The translations under genes were made by a program, and so were the position numbers. Positions 11,141-21,740 of a stretch of DNA of 64,000 bases are shown one piece after another. The notes beneath the pieces are model-generated. The model searched no databases, was not told the DNA's origin, and saw nothing but the letters and a program-made list of their open reading frames with translations. The stretch is from Stenopsyche tienmushanensis (Eukaryota; Arthropoda; Insecta; Trichoptera; Stenopsychidae): assembly GCA_008973525.1 (NCBI GenBank), contig WACJ01000288.1, forward strand, positions 366,793 to 430,792. Direction: 5' to 3'. Every line of letters begins with the position of its first letter. The first letter of the stretch is position 1.

Positions 11141-11329
11141 GCGTGGCTCACCTCACAGGGTATGCGTGCATGCTTCTCACATGGACAGCTGTATATGGGC
11201 TGCTCACGCCCAAATCATTTATTACCAGACGGTATACATTATACGGAAAAGTATTGTGAATCTAAAAGCACTTCATTAGCATAGCATAAGCATACATGTT
11301 TGGATGAATATAACAACTACATGGAGAGC

Positions 11330-12080
11330 CTCCTCTGGACCCCTATTTGTCCGCAAGGACACGCTCCTTCTCCACTTCTGCCATTTACGCTCTGAGCGCT
11401 GGGGAAGCTAGCTGAAAATTCTAAGTTACCTTGAGATTCTTAGGATAAATACAGGTATATATAATAGATGAAAACTGTTTAACAATTAAATAGATGAAAA
11501 TAATTATACAGATATATGTTGTATAGGGTAAGGAAGAGTTTTGAGTCCCACTTGCGGCCCCGAAAAAAAGGGTGCGAACCCACTAATTGTTACTCGTGCT
11601 AAGGAAGGGCCTTTACGAACCGATGGAGATTGTAGAAAGCCCCGGGGATGCGTTTTCCCCCGAAAACTTTTACAAAAAGTCCTAAATGCCCTAAAATTTA
11701 AGGGAGTAGCCATAAGGTTTCCGTGTTCAACCGGACCGAATTTCGGACCACTGACACAACGAAGGAATGCCTTGCGATTGGACGCCACGCCGGAACATGT
11801 CCACAGAACATGATTTGCGTTCATGAACGGATATCCGTATGGACACTCCGAAGTATTTGAAAGCGTAAACCTAAACAACGGGGCCCTAAATCGTCCGTGT
11901 CCTGTGAGGAACTGAGACGTCCAGTGATCCGGGACGACCTGGTGACATCTCAGACACGCATCGCACCAACATCGCACATTGGCAGCACTGGACGGAGGAT
12001 GCTCACAAGGAGCATCACCAAGGCGCCGGCAGTTGTTCCGCGTCCATGTGTCCGTCAGGAGACTCGAAATATCGGGAAGA
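11330..12080 (-). pseudogene. R1-like LINE-1 tail, longest copy
   Basis: The minus strand encodes DHWTSQFLTGHGRFRAP, then a Cys/His knuckle (C-x3/4-...NHVLWTC), then SNRKAFL and GPVEHGNLMATP. This is the conserved C-terminus of R1/I-type LINE ORF2 downstream of RNase H-like sequence. The second Cys of the knuckle is Tyr here (CPYG versus CPCG at 25240). The 3' region runs to about 11330. Upstream CGCACATTGGCAGCACTGGACGG (11965-12075) also occurs at 50755. Confidence 0.8.
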
Positions 12081-12239
12081 TATATATTTGAAATCTTAAT
12101 GTACCTCTCAAATAATTACTAACCGCGATCGTATACCTGTTTTTTAGTATAATTAAAAATACATAAAATCATTTCAATAAATTGAATTAAAATACATACA
12201 CTTTATTATATAAATGTCTAACATCTACAAGACTAAAAC

Positions 12240-12475
12240 TATGTTGTAGCTGCTTATAATAAACATTGCATGTACTTAATTATGATATGCTTTGAAAATT
12301 GCAATACTTCAGTCAAGTTCCCGCGTTATAATTTTAGCCACATCTACTGAAGCCTTAACAACCTTGTAACAAAAGCTGACGACGTTTATTTGACAATAAT
12401 TAAGGTAAACTACTTGTAAACAAAAAATCAGCTTTGTATATTTTATATTAAGGCCGGTAAATACAATTATTCAAT
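12240..12475 (+). repeat. Dispersed repeat D, copy 1
   Basis: It shares an ordered set of strings with 36110-36345 and (inverted) 40975-41112: ATTGCAATACTTCAGTCAAGTTC, TTTAGCCACATC.ACTGAAG, GACGACGTTTATT and AAACTACTTGTAAACAA. The class is unknown. Confidence 0.55.
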
Positions 12476-13290
12476 TCTTCACGATTTTTATTAAAAATGA
12501 TTCCCTTGTTATAACGAATTATAGCCCTATGCTTTAATGAATAGAGTAAGTATCCAGATAGTGATGGTTCAAGCAATATTTTTAAATTTTATTTATAAAT
12601 AGCCCATTTTTTAAATGTAATTAAGGGTATGCAGGATGCGCAGACCCGGATTTAATTTGAAAATTGATATAAAACATGGTAAAAATGTCTGAGTATGACA
12701 CACATGTTGTACCATCGGTCTTTATAAATATTAAGTGTGTCGAAAAGTTTTGCCGATTGTTTAACAACGAAACACTGAGCTCAAATAGACATCCGCTTAT
12801 ACATATTTAACTATATGAAAAGTCGAAGCCGATACTTTTAATGACAACCTTTTTGAATCCCCGCGCCTTTAAAATCACAAACATTTTACATCGTTAGCTT
12901 AGGGGGGTCGAAGTCGTCGACGAAAGCTTAAAAGTGAACGATGCCCTTTTTTCGGAAAAGGACGGTAATATTTCGTCTTTTCAATTAGTCAATCGCAAAT
13001 TTTGGCCCCCTTTCAAACCTATTAAACTCAATAAAGCCTCGAAAGCTTGAAGCCGATTTTTTAAAAATGTAATATATCCAAGGGAAAGTTGTGCGAGGCT
13101 TTCAAATAACAATTTAATTCATCAATATTATGACAGTCCATCAATTACCTACGATATGTATAATATGATGGAATATTTATTATCGGGATTTATATTTACA
13201 TTGCGGTGTCTGTCATAGGAAATTTATTGCGGTACGAGCACAGGGCCAATAAGGGTTGCCGTGTATTATGCAGCTGTGCAAAGGGTAATA
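12476..13290. other. Intergenic DNA; repeat H motif near 12690
   Basis: GTATGACACACATGTTGTACCATCGGTC at about 12692 matches strings at 31668 and 23850. Nothing else supported. Confidence 0.4.
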
Positions 13291-13299
13291 AATACAAGG

Positions 13300-13333
13300 A
13301 CGTGTCCTTGTTTTTGAGGAAACAAGGACACGT
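13300..13333. repeat. Perfect 14-bp stem hairpin with 6-base loop
   Basis: ACGTGTCCTTGTTT (13300-13313) pairs perfectly with AAACAAGGACACGT (13320-13333) around the loop TTGAGG. No transposon end was recognised beside it. Confidence 0.8.
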
Positions 13334-13539
13334 ATCTTTGATATTATGTCGTAGCTTCAGAGGGTCGGAATTTCTGTATGCTCTAGGCTTTGTATGACAT
13401 TTTGGTGGGCATCTTCAATTTTGAATTTGACGTAAAGTACTGTAATATTTTTAACCTCTGGCATACAAAAAATGTCTATAGTCCCCTGGGAGTGAAAAAG
13501 CTAAATCCAAAGAATATGAGGGATTTTCCATGATCGCAT

Positions 13540-13660
13540 GTTAAGTGCGGAGATTAGGGAATCAGAGTCAGAGACGAAGAGTGTCACACATCGATGGCAA
13601 AGTCATTCTGTAAAGATACCCCTACACGTCTAAATATTCATAAATATTACGAAAAGATAA
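13540..13660 (-). repeat. Dispersed repeat G, inverted copy
   Basis: The complement matches 19640-19765 and 33900-34025: ATATTTAGACGTGTAGGGGTA.CTTTACAG, then GTCTCTGACTC...TTAATCTC.GCACTTAA. Confidence 0.6.
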
Positions 13661-14439
13661 CATAAAGTGACACTATTGTCGTAAAGTCACTGTCCTAAAG
13701 TCTCGCAGTTGGGTCATTTTTATCACTTTAAATCTTATATCAAATCAGCTTTTGCTGATCTAAACATTTTTCTTTCTTAATGTGTCTATTTTCCAATCTG
13801 ATAACGATCATATCACGCGGATTATCCAAACTGAACATCAAGTTGAAGTACAGTCCAAGGGGGCTAATTACCCTCGGGGATTTCACCCCGTCCGACATTA
13901 TATACCAAAATAAAGAATTTATATATATTTATCAATATTGGACAATCTTGACGAACGTATATGCTATCTATTGTATATAGTTGAGGGAATTGATTATTTT
14001 TGCCATTAAGCTATGGAGAGAATTGAGCCCCGAAAATATATACTACCCGGGAGGGCCCAATTCACCCTGCGGCCCTCGCATAGTTTACCTACAGCGAAAG
14101 CTTTCGCTTAAGCATTATTTACATTTGAAGTAAAACTGTGCTCAGATGGAGCCACATAATTGCTAATGAACTGAAAGTAAACCAAAACTGACAGCGAAAT
14201 TTTATTCGAAATTACTCACACACACTACGGTGGGAGCTTTTAATGGGGTATTATCACAGCGTGTGATGTCTCTTTGGAAAGCTTTCCTTGTGCTATCAAT
14301 TGTTAAATTATATTTTAATGCGAAACATGATATCAAAGCATGTTAAAGGCATTTAAAATATGAAATATTTTATATAATATATTTCAATGATAAACAATAA
14401 AATTATAATGGAATTTTTCCGCATCCGATTGAAAACCAT
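13661..14439. other. Intergenic DNA; short LINE-1-like scrap near 14010
   Basis: AGCTATGGAGAGAATTGAGCCCC at 14011 resembles the LINE-1 3' region at 7488. The rest is unrecognised. Confidence 0.35.
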
Positions 14440-14745
14440 CAGATGTGGAAAGCCATGGGAATAAAAGTAATACTATTTGAAACGCAATTATATCGATCGG
14501 CCCAAGTTTATCGATTTCAAGCTTCAATAAATGCATAATTTTGTTATTTAAAATTAAGACGTGTGTATTGTTTCTGTGTACGCGAAAAATGAACGAATAT
14601 TGTGTAGTATCAATAGTGTTAAGGTTCATTTATTGATATACAAGCTTGAATCACGCTGCGCGGTCCTGAGAGAAAAGTGCATCTGTATGGACGATTATCG
14701 GTGCACATACGAATATAAGCATCCATGTTTAATGGATGTTTAATA
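14440..14745 (+). repeat. Repeat family E
   Basis: It matches 43680-43930 (TCGATTTCAAGCTTCA..AA.TGCAT, GACGTGTGTATTGTTT, GTTTACGCGAAAA, CACGCTGCGCGGTCCTGAGAGAAAAGT) and, inverted, 33720-33880. Confidence 0.6.
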
Positions 14746-14754
14746 ATTATCTAA

Positions 14755-14945
14755 TATCAATCTTTGTTTGTTCGTATTTAATGCGCTGCCATATCGTTCA
14801 TTCGATTGTGATAAAACTTTGTCAACTTATTGTATATACTTGTGGAAATAATATAGGCATAGTAATATATTGTTTGTGTGCGCAATTTGTTATGCGAGAC
14901 GTTTAGCGTATGCAATATGTTGGCGCATATTGGTCTGGTGGTTGC
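14755..14945 (+). repeat. Helitron-like repeat
   Basis: TCTAATATCAATCTTTGTTTGTTCGTATTTAATGCGCTGCC, then CGATTGTGATAAAACTTTGTC, then GTTGGCGCATATTGGTCTGG. Same family as 2560 and 47835. Confidence 0.55.
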
Positions 14946-15129
14946 TGAAAAAAGTTATAAACTAGGTTCAAGCACTAGAATCAAAATATAAAAATGCATG
15001 CCAGATAATCAGTAGTATAATATAAAAATAATTGAATTAATGAAATTTTTGATTAAAAAAACGGCTTTTTACATTTTGCGATCTGATTCGCTATCAGATA
15101 TGAAGCATTTAGTAATGATGTATCATCCC

Positions 15130-15645
15130 CAGGGCCGTTACAAGGGCGTGGTAAAACCGGCACCCGCCACGGGCGCAATTAAGCTTGGGGCGCAAAACGC
15201 AGAACACCGACCCGGTCGAGAGTTGTACATGCATTTAATTTTACTCGACCATGAACCAACACTGATTGACTCTATTCATTTTTATAATATGTACTAAGTT
15301 GTCTAATCCTTCTTTTCTTCGCTTAAACATTGGGCCGACTTAGCCGACATAAGGCCGCAATAAAATAAAGACAGTAATATTTCCAATCGATTGTAAAATT
15401 TAAACAACCCACACGATCATATCACGAATTCATAATCGTTCTGTATGTGCGCTCATTCGTGACATTAGCAGTCCGAAAAGTGGACCGATTGGACATATGA
15501 AACTTATGGCCGCTCCGTTCTCTTTTAGGGTTTTTTTGCGGCATTTTCTATGATCTGTTTGACCACGGAAGCAACTATAAAGCAACATTAAACTGGATTT
15601 CCGGAGGAGGGGGGAGGAGGAAGTTAGATACTTGCCCCTGGTCAT
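15130..15645 (+). mobile_element. Non-autonomous hAT element copy 2 (3' end decayed)
   Basis: The left end is recognisable (CAGGGCCGTTACAAGGGCGTGG) and CCCGCCACGGGCGCAA follows as in copy 1. The captured LINE-1 segment (GTCCGAAAAGTGGACCGATTGGACATATGAAACTTATGGCC) and the GTTAGATACTTGCC string near the right end are present. The right inverted repeat is not recognisable. The middle differs from copy 1, with an AATAAAATAAA-containing block. Confidence 0.75.
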
Positions 15646-15984
15646 CCCTGGTCATATTTCTAGAAGTAATTGCTTGATTTTGCATCTCTTCTTGTGGAAT
15701 ATTCCAGCAGTTCATATGCATCGTTAGATAATCTTTCAAAACATACAACACAGAGAGACCGTGAATTCAGCACATTGCCAGGTAATTCAATGAAACCGAG
15801 TTTTAAGTGGCTGGAATCATATATTCTTGATATTTTGTGTTTTTTCTTCTCTCCGTCTTTTGATTCAACGTTATTTCTAATGAAGGCTGTGGAGGATTTG
15901 ATTTATTTTCTAGTGTATACTTAGATATCTTATTAGTATTGTTGAGGAGTTTTGTTTTAATTAATTCTTAGAAATTAAAAAAAA

Positions 15985-16285
15985 AGCCACCAAGGCGCTC
16001 TTGGACTGGATGTTTTGAATCATATCCCGTATTCCCCTGACTTGGCGCCTTCAGATTATTATCTTTTTACCTCATTGAAGACACACATGGAAAAAATTAA
16101 ATTTTCAATCAACAAGCAAGTGCAGAAAGAGTTTCTAAAGAGGAGGAGAGAGCTGACGGGAGACTTCTTCGAGGAGGGCATAAAGAAACTTGTGTAATGG
16201 CTCTCCACATGCATAGAACGGGATGGAGAGTATATGAAAAAATAGTCAACAAGTGTAGAAGTAATATCCTATATTTTTTCTAAAA
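15985..16285 (+). pseudogene. mariner transposase C-terminal fragment (second mariner type)
   Basis: One frame reads YSPDLAPSDYYLFTSLK followed by a tail including FFEEGIKKLV, the C-terminal end of an irritans-type mariner transposase with the third catalytic Asp (PSD). The N-terminal two thirds are absent and there are no inverted repeats. It differs from copies 1-3. Confidence 0.85.
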
Positions 16286-16329
16286 AAAAAAAAAAAATTC
16301 TAGTACACTTACTTTCTAAACATCACTCG

Positions 16330-16455
16330 TATGATTTTTTTTGTTGTAAAATTGGTGTATCAAATCAGTATCTATTATTTTAAATTTTGATGTGCCCCAG
16401 AATTTAAGGAAGAACTTTGGTGTGTCGTAGATGAAAGGTTACAGAGCACTGCTCT
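16330..16455 (-). mobile_element. hAT-like 3' end fragment
   Basis: The complement reads CAGTGCTCTGTAACCTTTCATC followed by GACACACCAAAG, typical of hAT ends. No partner end is visible. Confidence 0.45.
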
Positions 16456-16505
16456 TAAGGATAGAGGCTTTCATAATGCAAATGAAGTCGAAAGTCATAT
16501 TTGTA

Positions 16506-17398
16506 TTAGGTTGTCCCACAAGTTTCTTTCGCAAATGAACACAGATCTAATCATAGCCATGGTTGAAGAAAATCCACGATATACTGTTCACGAAATAGCT
16601 AATAAGCTAGAAATTCCACGTACATCCGTCCATAATCATCTGACAAAATTGGGCTACATCAATTGTTCAGATGTGGCTTTAACATGAACTGACTGACTCA
16701 AATAAACTTCAGCGTATTTCAACATGCGATCTTCTTTTCCAACGACATAATAGCCAATTTTTTTTTTTGAAGAGATTTGTCACTGGAGATGAAAGTTGGA
16801 TACTCTATAAGAATATCCAACGTAAACGGACCAAGGGTAAAGAAGCTTTAACTGTAGCTAAACCTGGCCCACATCCAAAAAAAAAAGTTTTGCTGTGCAT
16901 TTGGTGAGACTGGAAGGGGGTAGTTTATTATGAGCTACTTCAGCAAGGTGAATCGATCAATTCAACAAAATATTGTTTCAAAAGTATGCAATTGCCAGAA
17001 AACGGCTAGAATTAGCGAACAGATGAGGCGCAGTTTTTCATCACGATAACGCCAGGCCTCATGTGTCTTTGTTCGTCAGAAATAAATTATTATCATTTGA
17101 CTGGGATGTTTTATCTCATCCTCCATACTCTCCGGATATTGTCAATTCAGATTTTTATTTATTTCTTTCATTTAAAATTTTTTTACGTGGTAAAAAATTT
17201 AATTCAAAAAATGATATAAAAATGTACCTTGATCAATATTTTGCCAACAAATCTGGAAAATTTTGGCAAGAAAGCTTCCGAAGAGTTGGAGAAAGGTAAT
17301 AGAACAGAATGGATCATATATTATTCAATAAATTTTGATGGAATACAAATGATTTTTTTCTTAATATGAAAACGAAAGAAACTTATGGGACACCCTAA
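16506..17398 (+). mobile_element. mariner copy 3 (degenerate, with both ends)
   Basis: Inverted repeats TTAGGTTGTCCCACAAGTTTC and GAAACTTATGGGACACCCTAA are flanked by TA. The coding strand shows the mariner order: helix-turn-helix region (EIPRTSVHNHLTKLGY), TGDESW, HHDNARPHVSLFVRNKLL, then WDVLSHPPYSPDI with 34 residues between the second and third Asp. Frameshifts break the frame, including one just before the HELTDSNKLQRI region that copies 1 and 2 share. Length 893 bp. Confidence 0.93.
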
Positions 17399-17626
17399 TA
17401 TAATGACAATCTCACATCAAGTTATTTTTGACATCCATTAACATGTGTCCATTAACTAATAACATTTTTGATATAATCCCTGTAATAGTAATTGCTCAGT
17501 TTTCAACAATCAGCAAAGACTTTTCGATACACTCATTATTATTCAAATAATATCGGTATTAATACCTAAATATTTGTTATTAATTGGCAAATCATTTGCA
17601 TATAAATAAAATTATATTTTTTCCAG

Positions 17627-17985
17627 TTATAAACGTTAATGCAGTGATGTTTTCCGCGTTTGCTATTGCGAAGAAACCTCTTCAAAGAGTAATAGTTATG
17701 CGCAAAAACTTCGTCGGAGATGAAAACGGTCTAATCGAGGATAATTTCAGTCTCCTCCCTGGCGGATTTCCTCCACCGGAAGTAACAATTACCGGCACAA
17801 GAAGCGAGCGTTGGAAAAAGGTGGAAAAAGGAATAACTGAGGAGCAGTTTTGCGTTATTCGCGAGGAAGGAAATATGGCCTCTAAAGTACGGCAACACTC
17901 AAATCTAATTTGCCTCATCGCCTCAAAATATTTAATTCGTCGTCGAATCGTTATATTTCTAATCAAAAGGCTCACTTCCGTTTAG
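17627..17985 (+). other. Orphan exon-like ORF behind a splice acceptor
   Basis: A good acceptor (ATATTTTTTCCAG) ends at 17626 and the downstream frame stays open for 119 codons. It has fairly even codon use and hydrophilic content (GGFPPPEVTITGTRSERWKK). GC is higher than the flanks. I do not recognise the protein and find no donor or matching upstream exon, so it may be a remnant or chance. Confidence 0.25.
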
Positions 17986-18502
17986 AACCATTAATTATTT
18001 TTCCTACCTGAGGTCCTTGACGCGCGCAACGAGCGTGTATTTATTCCCTTTGTGCTCGGTGCTTCCTTATTGAAAATTGTTTCTGTGGCCATTAATTTAC
18101 TTAATACAGGTTTCCTTTTGTTGCTCGGAGAAATGGATGTTTTGCCTCAGGTCTGATAACATTATGGAAGAGCCATCTGTACGGGATGAAAAGTTAACCA
18201 CTTTATTTCCTGGATTCACCTTAAGTCATTTATTCTTTTTGGCTCTCCGTAATAGACGGAAATCTTATTAGCTTGAATTGAGACGTTCGAAGAAATATTG
18301 CATCGATATACGAATTCGTACAAATAAATAAAAACGTAACGTTTAATCTTATCATGGGGGCTCCATTTTCGAGCTAAAGGTTAAATAAAATGACCTTAGT
18401 GCTTAAAGTGTTCTTTTGAAATAGTTGCTTAAGAATTTTGGGAAACATTTTGATTCTCAGTGAAAATGCCCTTTAATGAAATTGCCCATTAAAATAAATA
18501 TC

Positions 18503-18605
18503 TGTTTGTTCGTATGTAATGCACTTCCATACCGTTCATCCCATTGCGTTAAAACTTTGTCAGCTTACTTTTTATACTTGCGGAAATAACATCCATTCAT
18601 TCAAA
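18503..18605 (+). repeat. Helitron-like repeat, short copy
   Basis: TGTTTGTTCGTATGTAATGCACTTCCATACCGTTCATCC, then GCGTTAAAACTTTGTCAGCTTA. Same family as 14755. Confidence 0.5.
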
Positions 18606-18936
18606 ATTGGACCTCGTCACTAACGATGATCATTTTGGTGAAACATTTCTCAGACGAATGGATTTTTGATGCTAAACAACATGAAAATGATAAACAGATT
18701 TGTTATGCATTATTTAAAAGTATTAAATTTTGAGACCCTCAAAATTATTAGGGTCATCGTGCAAAAGGTCATTTTACGAAATATATAAAAACGTAATGAT
18801 TTGTTAATATTTTGTGCCTTGACAATCAATATGTATATGATATCAACTCAATTGACCCACGGACGCTATCATTGTAAACTCAGATTATGAGCAAATAATA
18901 GAAACAGTTGAAGGCGTGCTATGATCACATCCGTAC

Positions 18937-18946
18937 ATATATATAA
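18937..18946 (+). promoter_or_regulatory. Possible TATA box of secreted gene A
   Basis: TATATATAATGG lies about 25-30 bases before the chosen ATG at 18968. If functional it would put transcription start almost at the ATG, so the true promoter or a spliced leader may lie further upstream. Confidence 0.25.
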
Positions 18947-18967
18947 TGGACCAAACCTGTGTTTAAA

Positions 18968-20795
18968 ATGAATTTTAAAGTAATATCGGTGATCTTGCTC
19001 TTCTATTTATTCCGAATAAAATCGCAGTCGGTCCATGAAATAAATGGCAACTCATACGATGTGCTTGTAGATAGTGTAATGCATATTCCAGTACCAAAAT
19101 ATATCAAATACGATGATAATATTTACTTGAACAGCAGAAGAAATTATGTGATCCGAAATCTTCAACCGAATCCAGAAATCTTAAAGGACAGGATGATCTT
19201 TTCACCGACCAAAACCCACATGGATGGTAGCGGAAATGTGGTGAAAATGACTGACAGTTTAATGATACAATTAAAAAACGACGGTAACTACAAAGTAAGT
19301 TACATTATAGATTATTAATGAAGCAATACATATTTAATATATTAGGTGGACCCGAAATATTTGAATATTTAGTACATAGATTCAAATTTATTATCCCTTT
19401 GATTAGAGATGACTTGCTTATCTATCAAGCTTGTGTATCTAATTCTAAGAATACCACCAACGATCTATGAAGACTTCATACCTAATGATTTTCAATTGCA
19501 TACGAACAAATTCCATTATAATTTATTATGTCATCATCTTATGATAATTGATGTGATGACTCTCTATTTGGTTCTCTATGAATAAATAATAATATTGTAT
19601 TAGAAATACAAGCACGTCATTGAAAATGAAGCGCTATAGGTCGCAATATTTGTGAATATTTAGACGTGTAGGGGTACCTTTACAGCACGATCGATATACG
19701 AGTGTATGATGAGATGCAAAACACCCATCTATGTCTCCGATACATTAATCTCTGCACTTAATTTCAAGTTTCTATGTCTGGACACAAACTGAGCTCAAAC
19801 ATAAGATCTCGAAAATTACGAATACTTTCGGGTTCCCTAATATTTAAATCCAACCCAAAATATTTTTGATTGCTCGATAACAATTGATGTCATTTCAGGT
19901 AGATTTGGAGGGAAGAAAACCATTTCAATTCGTCGTAGATGAATTATTTGGCATTGTATACGTTCTTGGCAAATCAGCTGCGGATAACGTCGGAAAGCTG
20001 TATATTTTTGAAATATCCAATCCTGATCTGGATTCGGGCACAAAAACATGTAGCACTAGTCCTGTGGAAAGTCTGGGAGATCAAATAACAGCAATTGGCT
20101 TAGACAAAAAATCTGGCAATATTGCATTCAGCATAAAGGAGGAGAACGATTGGCGGCTTTTGGTTCTTGGTCCATCAGCATCTATAAACAACCCAGACAT
20201 AGTTGAAAATGATCGAAAAGGAGATAGTTTGCCAAATAATTCATCGCCTACAATAAGCTATGATGGCTTTGAGGATATATTGAAAGGGAACAACTTGAAG
20301 ATTGAGGAATTATATAGAAAAAATTTACAAAATCACATTGATAATGTCATACTGGAAAATCAGCATCTTCTTGAAAAGACTAAAGAACTACTCAGGCACA
20401 ACAAAAGATATTCCAAACAACTTGATCAAGCGCCAATATATTTTTTATTACCAAATATATTGTCAAATAAAACTGTCAATATTATAGCAGGATTGGATAA
20501 AATGCTTCTGAACGAAAGAAGAAAACTGCAAGAGATTTTTAGGAAGAACATTTTAGGTATTTATTTTAAAAATGTCATTAAAATTCCAAGATATTTTTAT
20601 CGTTTTACATTTTTTTTTGCACATATAGGCCCTCAAGGCACAAACAGGAAGGAATATCTAAACAGGGAGCTAGAAATTTGTCAGGTGGCCATTCATAATG
20701 ACGATACGCCAAGGAAAGCAGATCTTAAAAGAGCAAACAATGAAGACAGTGAATATAGTTTGATTGATCTAAGATTTACCGGTACAGAAAATTGA
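18968..20795 (+). CDS. Secreted protein A of an unrecognised tandem family (3 exons)
   Basis: Three coding exons: 18968-19294, 19899-20556 and 20629-20795. The donors are AAA|GTAAGT and TTAG|GTATTT, the acceptors TTTCAG and ATATAG, with phases 0 then 1; together they give 383 residues. The ATG is followed by a hydrophobic signal peptide ending near RIKSQS (residue 20), so the product is predicted secreted. Exon 2 begins VDLEGRKPF and contains VYVLGKS (129-135), LGDQITAIGLD (168-178) and a charged helical stretch (about 254-283, ILENQHLLEKTKELL) that could be coiled-coil. A C-terminal YLNRELEIC carries a Cys conserved in gene B. Exon 1 and 2 junctions match gene B exactly. An AATAAA follows at 20834. 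I do not recognise the family. The yellow/royal jelly signature was not found. Role unknown; a lineage-specific secretion product (salivary, venom or structural) is only a guess. Confidence 0.85.
19640..19765 (+). repeat. Dispersed repeat G inside intron 1 of gene A
   Basis: ATATTTAGACGTGTAGGGGTACCTTTACAG, then ATCTATGTCTCCGATACATTAATCTCTGCACTTAAT. Also at 33900 and, inverted, 13540. Confidence 0.6.
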
Positions 20796-20833
20796 TAAAA
20801 CTCTGTAATTTTCAATCAAAAACCGATTGTGTA

Positions 20834-20839
20834 AATAAA
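20834..20839 (+). terminator. Polyadenylation signal of gene A
   Basis: AATAAA lies 39 bases after the stop codon of secreted gene A, the first such signal downstream. Confidence 0.6.
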
Positions 20840-20929
20840 CAAATCCATCAATTTTATATGATATGAAATAAACATATTTTTGCTACAATTAACACTATAT
20901 TTTTTTAAAAAAAATCGGATTACAGAGCA

Positions 20930-21425
20930 TAAGGATCTCGTAAACTGAAGCATATTTACATACCCGCGTATAAGTTGGCCATTTTGTTCAGTCACAGTAA
21001 ATTCTTCTAATGGAGAGGTCGTCGAAAATTTTGGATCGTTTTGCACAGGAAAAAGAGGTTTTTCTGGGCTCTATCGTGATGAGGGATGAGATGTGGGTAT
21101 GTCTCAACACCCCAGATTCTAAATGACGATCACTTCAGTGGCGTAATTCATCTTTTCCAGCCACCAAAAAGTTCAAAATTACCCAAGTCATGGCGTCTTT
21201 TTTTTTGAAACCGTAAGGTGGTCCTTTTGGTGGATTTTATACCTAAAAGGACTATCATTAATGTATTCAGAATTGCAGAAGGGGAATGTGAGTCAACTCG
21301 GAGAGCATCCTGTATGACAACGCTTGGATGGGATATTGCCACCCCTCTCTGCTTAAATTCACCCAACTTGAAGCCTTCAGACTATCAACTGGAAAATATC
21401 TTTATGATGTATCATTGATCGATCA
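20930..21425 (+). pseudogene. Decayed mariner-like element between genes A and B
   Basis: The 5' part (TTGGCCATTTTGTTCAGTCACAGTAAATTC...GGAGAGGTCGTCG) matches the MITE family at 24576 and 49085. It runs into frames reading RDEMWVCLNTPDSK, KFKITQVMASFF and GWDI..., the middle and C-terminal parts of a mariner transposase with many frameshifts. It ties that MITE family to a mariner source. Confidence 0.75.
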
Positions 21426-21740
21426 TATTTACCACTTACAAAATATAAAATTCTAATTTGATGCAGTGAGTGACCATGTATAAGGGAGGATCTGACCCGG
21501 TCATAATTTAGAATGCAATTACATTATCTATTATTTTTTGGCATGTTTATTTATACATTCTTATTTGGCATGTTTATTAAATCGCAGCTATGCTGTGTTT
21601 AAAAAAACTTTTTTTATTATTGCAAATTTATTTTTATCTAAATTAATATGACCCTCTGATGATCCAACAATGCTATCGTAAGTGATTCAGTATACGTGTA
21701 AAGTGGTTAAACGTGTGTTGAGACAGTTGAATAGCAAAAT

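Noticed and set aside
20557..20628. Treating gene A exons 2 and 3 as one uninterrupted exon
   Set aside because: A good donor and a TTTTTTTTTGCACATATAG acceptor are present, and gene B has a homologous intron at exactly the same codon, so the open intron is best read as spliced.
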